64,000 nt of DNA from Lumnitzera littorea (Eukaryota; Streptophyta; Magnoliopsida; Myrtales; Combretaceae), in the NCBI GenBank assembly GCA_024138015.1, contig JAMXBB010000004.1, positions 4,371,086-4,435,085 on the forward strand, read 5' to 3'. Positions 28,501-40,500 of the stretch are shown here, one piece after another (position 1 is the stretch's first letter; each line of letters starts with the position of its first letter). The translations under genes and the position numbers were made by a program. Below the pieces are notes generated by a model that did no database searches, was not told where the DNA came from, and worked only from the letters and a program-made list of their open reading frames with translations.

Positions 28501-31500
28501 TAAGTATGATAAGTAGGAGTATTTTTAATCTTATCACCTGTTTTGTTAAAGTCAAGACAAGTGGATATTACATAATAATATATAATATACATTATATATA
28601 TAGTAGATAGTTTATGATTAAAAATACTCCTACTTATCATACTTAAACACATCCATCCGGTGTTTAATACATCTAATTTGATCCTATCATATCCAATCCA
28701 TTCCACACTTGTCATGCTGACATCCAATAGTAGCCGAAAAGGAAGAACTCAGTGTGTGGATTTTGACTGATACGCAGTGGAGCTTCCAGATTGAACAAAA
28801 TATCTTTGGCTATTGGATTTGAAGTATAGGGCCTTTGCGTTAATTTAGCTACCAGAGTATTTTTCAATCTGCAGGCAAGTATTGATCAAAAGGTATCATA
28901 GTAGATGGCTTTTGATCTTCACCAGAACTTATGTTGGTATTGTCCAAATGGATTGAAGGATGATTTGTTCTTTTTTTAATCTTGGCTTTTTTCGTTTAAT
29001 AATAGTTTAAAGGAAAAATTTAGCTTGTTTCTTAGGAAAATTATTATGTCACAAGNCATACAAAACAGAAACATAAAACAATGTTTATACATTATACAAT
29101 TATTATTTTCTACATATGTTATATAATATGTATATTACATCATTTATAAGGTATACATTGATAAATAATACATATACTATATATATTACAATTTGATGTG
29201 TATGATATATGTTATGTTAGTAGATACATGTTAATTATCATATTATACATACAAAACAGAAACATAAAACAATGTTGTTACAATAATGCTATATTAACCC
29301 TAACCCCCCACTACAGCCAGGACAATAGTCCACGTTATATCGACCTAATATTGGATAGTCATCCTATTACATGTTGTACCAAACATGTAAGTCTGGATTT
29401 GTTTTATCCAAATACTGTACCAAACACTAAATAAGATATAATTTATCCAATCTACGTTTGTATTTGGTCTACCAAACAAAGTTTCATGATTTTTTCTTAG
29501 TAATTGGATGCACAAGTTGCTTTTGTTTTAAAATTAAGAAAAATGAAACTGATATCATATAGCAAAAAAATAAAACAAAATAAAGAAATTTTACTGAGAA
29601 CAATATTAACTATTGGGTGCATAAACTAACCTATCTGACCATTGACCAACAAAGAGCAAGCAATATGCCCATGAATTATCACATTCAGAGAAACTAGTGA
29701 CTTCCAACTTTTAATCTGCCTTCTCAAGGTTTGGCCAAAAAAAAAAACAAAACAAAAAAAAAAAAAAAATCTGCCTTCTCAAGGAGACAGCATCAGTTCA
29801 CCATGATAGAGCCCCATTTGAAGGTTAGCTACTGCTGTAACACTTTTTGCAGGTTATCTTTGGCCTCCACCTGCCACATCACCCACCAGTTGTCTCTTAG
29901 CAGGGGAAGTCCTACCATCTGGAAGGCCCTTTTTCAACACAACTCCTACTGCTGCAGCCATAGCCTTCAAAGTGGAAGGGAAAGAAGGCTTCGCACTCTT
30001 ACCAGGACCAGAGTTAGTGGACCCTCAACGCCTAGCCTAACTAAAGGGAGGAGGAAACCTCTTGGATTTGTGAACAATCACTCTGAAAACCATTGCAAGC
30101 AACCAAAGAACCACCAAACACAGTGCCAAAGAGAAGAAACAAATAGAAGCAAGAAAACAGAGGAGACAGCACAAAAGAAACAGGACACACAGGAAACAGA
30201 AAACACGAACAGCAGAAAAAAAGATCAACTAAGAACAAGTCTCCCTCTTATAACCGAAATAAAGAAGACTAAAATGAGTGAGGAATGGAAAAGAAAGGGG
30301 AGAAAGAGAGAGAGAATAAAGGAGGCAGGAGGAGAGGTAGGGAGAAGGAGAAAAAGGAAGAAAGAAAGAGGCTGTTCATTAATTCATAGTTAAAATAGCC
30401 AAAGGAGATAAGAAGAACCATAATACAACTACATTGGAGAAAGGTGTTAGTAGTGTAGAACTATCTATAATGGCAAAAGTTGATTCTATAACATTAAAAG
30501 CTCGTTTGGTTCCTCACACCAAGCAACCCAAAAAATGGAGAACTGAATTAGAAAAAGAAATTTCTTCCTATCATTACATCTACCCCACAATTCCGACATC
30601 TGCAGCTCTAGATCTGGCATTACCATTTCCATCCAGTTGAGGCCCCTCAAAGATTATACTGATATGTCTATATCAATACAATACATGTACAGGAGAATGT
30701 GATTAACCGTGTCACCAGCTTTTCTACAAGGAAAGCATCTATTAACAAACTACTTCCCCTCTTTGAAGATTATCAAAAGTTATAATTTTTAATGTTATAA
30801 TCTTTCTTCAAACTCACTTTCAAGTAGCCAAGTTTTGAGATCGAATTCATGCAGCGTTTGCATTTGGTACTGTTTGTTGGGCCTTAACTATTTTTTTGGG
30901 TAAGGTCGGATTTTTTTCCCCTCCTTTTCCATTAATAAAAAGAGACAGTACGAGAAAAAGGGGAACATCCCCATAAAAAACAATCAAAACACCCTCAAAG
31001 GTGATACAAAGAAAGCTAAACAAAGAGCCCTAAAGAGCAAACAAAAGCACCTACTAGGATGATTCAAAAACAAAAGCTAGAAGTCACTAGAGCAAAGAAA
31101 CAACTAGAGAACACAACAAGCTGACTTTCTAGGTCCTACTACAATTTTTGCCGCTCTTTTTCTTCTTCTTGGAACAAGCAGGGGCCTTAACTATTGTGTT
31201 TACTTAAATGTGAGATAATAATTCCAGGCAGAGAACCATAAACCCCATTCACCATTTAGTCTCAACTCAAAGGCTTCCTGTTGCAGGGCACACCTACAGA
31301 TAACAGTACTAACCACAACTTTCTTTTTCTTTTTGTTTTTCCTCTTCTTTTTTTCTTTCTTTCTTTTCTTCTTTTTTGGGTGGGCGGTTTTTTTTTTTTT
31401 TTTTTGGTTTGTTTTCGTGAGGGTGGGGAGGGGGGCGGGGTTGGCTGGTTTTGGGGAATGGGGAGGCAGAGGAGGAGGTAAAAGCAAAAAGAGAAACCCC

Positions 31501-34500
31501 TATTGCCAGAGTAGAAACGCTGGCAAGTTAACTTTGGAACATCCAATGATAAGGTGCATATAAGAACTTCGATTAGGAAGAAATTTTGCAACCCTACGGA
31601 ACCTACCTTTTCTGATGTTTTTGTTAGTTGTAATGGCCTCCTTTCATCTGATGGCAATTCAAAGTACACATCTTTTCCTCCTTCAGCTGATCCATGCGTT
31701 CTTCCTTCTAGTGGCAGCTCTTCTGCTGATGAGCTAATGTAAGCTTTGATCTCAAGAGGCTCAAACAGTTCTTCACCTGCTTGGATTGGATCAGCACATC
31801 CAGGCTTAATCTTATTCCTCTGATCTTCTAATGACATCAAAGACCCCAAAAGCATCAAATTTTGCTCTGATGGAGACAGAATTTTCTTAGGTTCATTAAA
31901 CAGCTGTTCAAGTTTCATTTCATAATCAAGACCACATGAGAGACATTTCAAAATATCTTCAGCTGATGGTCTCCCAGGATCAGTATGTATTGACATACCA
32001 TGAATCTCCGTCTTTTCAAACTCCTAGACAAATCAACATCCATTAAACCCGAAAAAAAAAAAATTAAGATTCAATTAACCAATACAGCTAAATGCAATTA
32101 ACCATTAGTAGGATGGAAAATATATAAAATAGAAAAAGACCTCCCAAATAGGCACTAGTGATTGAACCATCTTTACATCTGAAAGAGTTTGCGAGAGGGA
32201 TGTATACGATTTATATTGTTGATTGACAACATCTGCAGTCACAAGGAACAGCATCGTTTAACTCCATAAAACAAGGAAGTGCTAGCTCAGCCATAAAAGG
32301 ATTGCCAAAGTATATTGGAAACAATTTCATCATGTAATAAACCTTCAACCACAGCATCACCCTCAAGCTCGCAAATACTCTGCCGCTTAACCCCTTGCAC
32401 ATCTTCATCTACTGAACCATTTGTCTTGGAGGAACATTGCCACCTCCAATCACCTGGGATTGTAGAAGATATCCAAATCTGATTCTGCACATAACAACCA
32501 CATAATTATGTGTAGGAGGCTTCTTTAAACATTGTCTACAGATTATCTAAAGTATGAAGATAGAGAAACCACTATTTACTTCACATAGATGGAGATCATG
32601 AGACCTGAGATGGAGCAGACACATTATCTAAGTCATCAGCACCCTCTCTCGCCCTATCATCATTAGATGATGCTTTCAAGGCGCAAGAATCTGGTAACGG
32701 ACATCGGAATTTAATCTTTAATAAGTGTAGAAGACCCATTCCATATAAGTTATAGTCGATCTGCAGAAAATTTAGATGTGTTGAAGAGTTCAAGAAAAAT
32801 AAAGTATAAACAGAACAACCAAATGAAAAGCCACGTGGTTCTGCTATTATATCATAAAAGGTGAATCTTAGTGATGTGAGGTGCCATTATTAAATATATC
32901 GCTTGGCATAACATTGCCAACCAGTGGGACAGCATAACATATCAACTGCAAGTTCCATCGGAAAGCAGATACAGTGAGGCAGCAACAGTATCTGCTGGAG
33001 CAAATACATGTGGAAGTGCCACCAATTAAGCACTGATTAAAATTTATAGAAATAGTAAATTGTACGTAATAAATCAAAAGAAAAGTTCATAATATCTCAT
33101 ATACTACGAAGAAATCAAAATTAGCAAATTTTACAAGTGCCAATAATAAAATATCCTTGTTTTTTTGACACTAGGAACGAATAGAAGTTTCTTGTTTTTT
33201 GTATACATCTTATGTACATTCTAGTGAAATGAAATTATCTCATTCACCAAAAAAATAATAAAATATCTAACTGAGTGAATAGCATCGAAATGAAGTAGCC
33301 AAAAGTGCATCCAACCCATGAAAATGGCAACACATAGAAGAAGCGCTGCCTAGACCAATCAGCCAAAAGAAAAAAAATATATAAAAAATAAAAAATACTC
33401 TTTCCTTGACATAGAAATGGCAGCACTGTCATCCAGCCAACAAAGAACAACAAAAAGATATAATTACCAAAAACTGAAGAAGATAGGGAATATGGGATTC
33501 ATGGGGCTGTATACTTCTATTGAAAACAGCACCTCCCTGCATAGCAAAATTTCATACCATAAATTGCAAGCACCTTGGCAAATAAGTTGGTCAAGAAAAC
33601 AAATTGCATAAGCCCCAGAATACAATTTTCGATGAGCCACAAACATCAACATAAATCTACAATTAAAAGGGACCAAAAGGATATATCTAACCATTAAGAA
33701 TTGTGATTATTATCTATCTGTATATATGTATATCTATCTATCTCTCTCTATATATATGCAGACCTATATGCTTATTTGGGAGCATTTTCTTTCCATGTTC
33801 AGCTGCCTGAATCAGACCTTAAAAAAAAAAAAAAAAAAAAAAATGAATCCACAATCAATGACCAGACCACTTTTTTCCCCTTCAATTATGAAGACAAGAA
33901 AGTTGACTTGTCAAGTTGTCCTTGCAGATATGATACACGATAGGACTCCAAGAGGGCCACTTCAAGGAAAAACTTAGAGGAATAAAAGCTATAGGAATCA
34001 TCATCCATTCCCCAACTAATATGACAGCAGACCCCAACAAAATCTCACCTTTTCAAACCACCTTCATTGGAAGCAAACTATTTATCAATATTTCAGTTAC
34101 CTATGAAGACTACATCTATGTAGGGTTACAGAGAGCAAAGCATAATGAATTAGTCACCCATCAGATTCCACCAGATACAAATAACTTAAGAATGGTTGTG
34201 CCAAGAGCCAAAAAAAAAAATGTTCTATATTTGCTGAACAAACAGTTTTACTCTGTTTTTAAGAAGAGAACCCTTCGATGCTTATTAGGTTTCACATTAT
34301 AAATCACCATTCATTGTTTACAAAAACCAGTGAGAAAGTCTGCCCTTCTGGGGAAATAATCAGAAGAACTAGAATTTAGCAAGAAAATTATATAAAAAAT
34401 GTTAATATAGGCAAGGATTTTAACATACAAGTAGAAGTTTGGCAGCACGAGAGACATCATGTGGATTATAGCTGGATTTCAGTTAGGGCAAACCAATGAA

Positions 34501-37500
34501 ATAATTTAGGGAGTTATCCAAAGTGTTATGGAATGTTTAATAAATGTAAATTAATGCAAGGATGTAATTATAGAATTAATGATATTTGTAACAAGCTAAG
34601 CATAATTGATATCTATGCTCCAGCTTGAAGGAAGTGCTATGAAATGTAAAAAAAAAAAAGCACGTCTCCACATTAATTTACATTTATTTTACATTCCATA
34701 ACAGAAAGCAAAATCCACAATAAAATAATTATTTGGATGGATACAGGTATATCTTGACAAATAGCTCTTCAGAGGCATGATAACCATAAAATCTCCTCGC
34801 TCTAACAACACTGCAACCGTGTACATGCTGTCGCTTGACAGCAGCATTGCCTTTGAGCTGGGATAACATAAGAATAAGTTTCAGACAATAATTTGTAGTT
34901 GAAAGAAAATGTTATTGCTTAAAAACCAAGGGCAAAAAACAGAAGGACAAGATTAGTCCCACAACTCCACCATTCTATTTAATGACATAAAGCTCACCTT
35001 CAAGGCCGCTTTTTTTTTTTTTTTTTGGGCTGTGTGTGTAATTAAAAAGCAGCTCACCTTCAAGGCTTTCTCAAGGGCAAGAGATATAGCATGTGTATAC
35101 ACATCCCCTACAACATTCAAGAAAAAAATTTTACTATCAGCACAATGTAACACATAGGTGCCGAGTAGTTTGTTAAATTAAGCCATAAATATGATTCATT
35201 TGGCATACGAATAAAACTCCACAGCATGAAAATTGACCATGCTTCTGTAAGTTAGCAGCTCAAAACTGTAGAATGGTCTGAAAGTTCACGTGCAGGTTTG
35301 AACTAGAGGCGATGGAGCTAGCTAGATGTTGGAAGCATTTCCATACCTTCTGACATGGACTGAAGTGGAATATCTGCACACGGAACATACAAATAGGGTA
35401 GAGCCTGGCCAAAGAATAAAAACTAATAAACATGTGACTAATAAAGCTATGTTGGGTAATGCACTTGACTACTACATCAAAAAAAAAAATTTGACTATAT
35501 ATGTAGGAAGGAAAATATATGTACAGTGAGGTATCAAAGTCAAAATTGTTGAAAGTCCAACTAAGGAAGCTAAATGAGTCCTATCACTCTAACATATGAA
35601 AAAGTTAAGATAGAAAGGGTGGTTTTATGTCATGTTCAGGAATCTAGTAGGATGAATTGTTTTAAGCAAACTGGGAGGAAAAGAAGCAGTTTGATGATTT
35701 TTACTTTATGATTGCAGCTGAACAATCCTTTCTACATCAGAAATCTAGAACAACTTGGCTCACATTTGAGGACCACAGCTCCAAATACTTCTTTAAGTCC
35801 CCCCAACAAAGAAATTACAGGTATGGCTTGTACTCCATGGAGAATGAGAATGGAGTTCTTATGTAACAAGTGATTGAACCAAGGCCTTGTGCATTCGCTT
35901 TTTTGAGAATCTACTAAGGGAGTCATATTCTCCTCTAATCAGTCCATGTCTTCAAGCCTTCATCAAAAAGAGAATTAGTCATGACAACTTGGAAGCTCTG
36001 ATTAGACTGACCTTTGAAGAGGAAATCTAAAGTACTTTCTGCTCCCTAGCCAAAGACAAGGCCCCCAGCCCTTATATTATATGGAGCTAACCTCTTTCAA
36101 GATACTTGGGATATTGGAGGGAAGGAGACTTTTTTGGCCATCAAAGATCTCTTCGCCGTGGGCAGCCTTCTTAGAGAGGTCAACTCCACTTATCTCTCAC
36201 TCATTTCAAAAGTTGAAAATCATTCCACCTTTGCAGGGTTTAGGCATATAGTGATGTATAAAAGTATATCCAAGATTATTGCTGAATTGTTGAAACTTCT
36301 TGTTATTTCTTTAGTGGATAAGAAACAAATGGCCTTTACTAAAGGTAGAAGAATTGTTGACTACTTTCTAATGGCTCAAGTACTTAAGAGGGTGTCACAA
36401 GAACAACTAGGGAGCTAAGTGTGCAATTAAAGTTGACCTTATTAAGGCATATATAATGTGCAATGTTCCTCAACAATTACATGATTACTTGGCTTCTTAA
36501 TTTGGGTTATGATTTGCATCTCAACTCCTAAGTTCTCCATCAGCATTAATGGGGAGTTGGTTGTATATGTTTTGTCTTCTAGGGGGCTTCAACAAGGGAA
36601 CCTTTTATCTCCATACATTTTTGTGCTAGTAACGGAGGCGTTTTGAAGGTTGTTGAGGGAGCAAAGTTCAATAGAGTGTCTCCACTTTCATTAGTGGAGC
36701 AAAAAGCAAAGGTTTACGTCAAGTCCCTAAGTTTGGAGTAAAGTTGGAGGGTTCAACTCAAGCATATAGAACTAGCAATTAGCATCAACAAGGTAATTTG
36801 TTCTAAAAGTGAGTATATCCACCGGTTTAACCTTTTATCCTCAAACTAGCCAAGAGCTTATACCGATCTCATGATGAAGCCATGACAAATCAAAACCAGT
36901 GGGATAAGTTGAATCCCTTAAGGATAGGTAGAAATTACATAGCCTAGGTGGCTCTTCTAGTGAGAAGGTTCAGAATGGTTCTGGGAAAATAGGAAGAAAG
37001 AGTTGACCCACCATCCAAAATTTGAGTAAATGGGAATTCAAGGAATGCTCAAGTGCCAATTTTTTTATAAGGGGAACCTCCCATACATAACACTTTCACA
37101 TCTTTGTTTTGCTGATAACATCCTAATTTTTTTATAAGGGGATAAGCCATCAATAGAATTACTAAAAGAGGGCTAGAGTAGTTCTATGCATTATCAGGTT
37201 TGAAGGATAATTTTTCCAAAAGTCATATATTCCTTAGTGGTCTTAGAGCATTGCCACAAGCTAAAATTATCAACACTTGGTTTTCAACAAGTTCTCTTCT
37301 AGCACACTACTAATAGGTTTCCTTAACATCAACAAAAATATCCAAGAGCACATGTATAGATCTCATGAACAAGTTTGATATAAGAATTAATCATTGGACA
37401 AGTACAGCCCTCTCATATGCAGATCGTGTTCAACCAATTAAGAATCTTTTACTTTCTCTTCAAGTGTATTGGTCATCTATTTTCAATCTTCTAGAAGGTA

Positions 37501-40500
37501 ATTTATCTGTGCTTGAATACAAACATTACTTATAAAGTGGAAATGATGAGGAGACAGGTAAGGTGAAAATTAGCTAAAGTGATATGCCTAAGCCTAAAAG
37601 CGAAGGTGCACTAAGTATCTTGGTTTTGCAATTATGGAATCAAGTTGCCCAACTAAAGCATATTTACTCTTTGCATGGACCATGGGCACTCACTATGGCT
37701 AAGTTGGATTAAATCTAAGATACTTACAAGTCAAACTTTATGGCGTATTAAAATCCCCAATAACGCATCATGCACTTGGAGAAAGATTTTGCAATATCAA
37801 AACCTTGCTTCATAGCTAATGAAATGGAATATTAAGGATGGAAATTCCATATCTTTCTAATATGAATCATGGCACCTTAGAAGTCCTTAGTGGAATGGCT
37901 TGTTGAAAGAATTATCCTAGAGGTTTGATGGCCTAAGGAGACCAAATCATATTCCTTATAAATGGTAATAAGTAGGAATGGCCTGCTGGAGAAATCTAAA
38001 GATAAATCAGTTTGAGCTTAGCTAATTTGAAGCCAAAACAGACCGTGTGTGACATGTTTATGTGGAAGGAAAGGCCTTCGAGTGACACTCTATCAAAGAA
38101 TCGTATATTCTTGCTAGGGAGAGATCTCCTAAAGTCTCTTGGTTCTCTACAATTGGGAACAAATTAGCAATGCCTAGGAATGCATTCACACCGTGGTTAA
38201 TCGCTCAAGAGCATCTTTACACCGTGGATAAGTAGATGGAGTGGGGTTTGATCTCTTCAAATTGCAGTTTCTTATATATCAAGGAGGCAGAAACTCATGA
38301 CCACCTATTGTTGAAGTGTGAGTTTGCCTTGGAAGTCTGAAGAAAGGTGGAGAGATTCTTACAACTGACTACACAGCTTCCTTCTTTAAACACTCTTTCT
38401 GCCCTTCTTGATTCAGCAAGAAGGAGCTTAAGTTGGCAATGCAAGAATGATATAGCTGTGGTGTATTATCATTTGTGGAAAGAGAGAAATCGGCGTCATG
38501 TTAGAGAATCTACCACTCAATGGAGGCTATTTTGAGGACTATCATATCTTGTCTTTTGTAATTTTGTACATCATAGTTTTTCTCCTTTTCTTTCATCGGA
38601 AGCTCTTCAAGGCACTATGACCATTTTACTCACTTAAGTATCCTTTTGTTTTTTGATATGTTACTCAATCTTATAGCTCATCTTACCCATCCCCCCAAAG
38701 CCAAAAGAAAAGGAAAAGGAAAAAGAAATTAAAAAAAAAAAAATGGTAAGTCCATCTAGATTAATGAATAGCATTACAAATGCTACACTTTTTCCAAATG
38801 CAAGGACATTGCCAACGGGTGGGAATGTGTTGTCATATAAGATTTTTGTTCCATAATTTGCCATTTGACTAGTAAAACAAGTTGCTTCTTCCACAGCTCC
38901 ACGAAGAACTTTGTAGTCAAGGTATTGTTTACTTAATCTATTGATTTGAAACAGTCACTATTTAATCCCCAAGACCAGATGGGTATTCAGCTAAATTTTT
39001 TAAAGTGGCATGGCCAGTCATCTTTAAGGATGTCACTGCTGCTGTTCAAGAGTTCTTTCACTCAGGTCATCTTCTAAAGCAAGTAAATTGCTCCATTATT
39101 GCTTTGGTGCCTAAAATTTCTAATGCTTCCAAGTTTTGGTATTTCAGGCCAATTTCCTGCTATAATGTGATTTAAAAAGCTATTTATAATGTTCTCACTT
39201 TGAGACTTAAAGAATTTTTGAGCTCTTTAGTGGGTAAAGAGCAATCAGCTTTAATCCCAGGTAAAAGAATCACTGACAAAATCTTCATTGCCCAATAATA
39301 AGATGTACAATCAAAGTCGATATCAGAAAGGCATATGACACTTTGAGTTGGAGTTTTCTTGAGAGAGTGCTTCTTTGCATGGATTTTCCTACACATTTCA
39401 ACACACTTTTGGTGCAATGTTTCTCTACTCCAAAATTTTCTTTCAACCTTAATGGGGAACTTATGGGTTTTATTCCAAGCTTTCACAGTTTACGTCAAGG
39501 TGATCCCTTTTCGCCTTATTTTTTTGTGCTTGCTATGAAAGTCTTATCCTGTCTTTTTTAGAGAACAACCCAAAATTCAATGTTTTCTTTCAATTGGAGG
39601 TGAAAGGAGAAAAGAATAACTCATATTATACCAATGACTTGATGGTTTTTTATAAAGGCAACCATAACTCCATTTGTCTCTTAAACAAGTGTTGATGGAA
39701 TTTCTCTGGGCTTAAAGAAAATTCTTCCAGAGTAGTTTCTTCTCCTCTAATAAAGAAGACCCAATAAAGGAGCCTGCAGTTGCAGCCCTTGGTTTTCAGG
39801 AGGGAAAGCTACCCATCTACTACCTTGGAGTTCCCCTTATTTCTTTCAAATTAAGGAAGGTGGATTTTGACTTAATAACTTCTAAAATTGCTTCTGGGTT
39901 GGAAGTTTAGACGAGCAAATTCCTTTCTTATGCTGAAAAACTCTTAACTCTTAAAATCAATTATTTTTTATGTGCAAGTATATTAGGCCTCTATCATTAT
40001 TCTTCCTAAGAAGGTTATTTGGAAGATTAAGCAACTTAGGAGGAATTTTCTAAAGAGTGTATTGACAAGCCTAAGCCCACCTCAGGGCTCAACTAGCACC
40101 ACCCAGACCTCTCCCATCTCAAATGAAGAACAACTCAACACGTGTCCTTGCTCCACCAGCATTGCTCAAGTCGAACCTCGAGCACTCTAGAGCCCTCTCC
40201 CTCCCTCTCTCTTCGCGACTCTCAAGTTTCACCCTCCAGCCATAGGGAAATAGCTCATTCCCATTTCCCAAACCATTCTCGGGGAACTCATTGGCTAGTA
40301 TAGCCAAGCTCGCCCTCCTCTTCTTACTACTTTCTCTCTCCTCATTAAATACTAAATGACCACCTAATACACAGCCTCCTAAGTTAATCACCGAGTTAGG
40401 ACGGCCACCCTCTACCAATGGAACGGGCTCATCCCTAAGCCTCTACCAAGCAACAAAGAGGTAAAAATCTTTTCCCATACTAACAGCATCACCTTCTTGA

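Noticed and set aside
28419..28727. Identical open frames on both strands near 28.4-28.7 kb
   Set aside because: They are the same sequence read in the two arms of the inverted repeat, not two genes.
29293..29310. TAACCCTAACCCCC telomere-like string
   Set aside because: Fewer than three repeat units, inside an intron; no telomeric array.
29731..30393. 220-codon plus-strand open frame in REV3 intron 11
   Set aside because: Very low complexity (Lys/Arg/Glu/Gln runs), starts in a poly(A) insertion and resembles no protein family; best explained by a purine-rich tract without stops.
31262..31570. Extension of REV3 exon 11 into the open frame past 31607
   Set aside because: A canonical donor at 31607-31605 joins in phase to exon 12, and the downstream frame becomes proline/lysine low-complexity sequence from a poly(T) tract.
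32940..33015. Minus-strand coding-like stretch (VALPHVFAPADTVAAS) in REV3 intron 7
   Set aside because: It does not belong in REV3, exons 7 and 8 join in phase without it, and it ends in a stop after about 26 residues.
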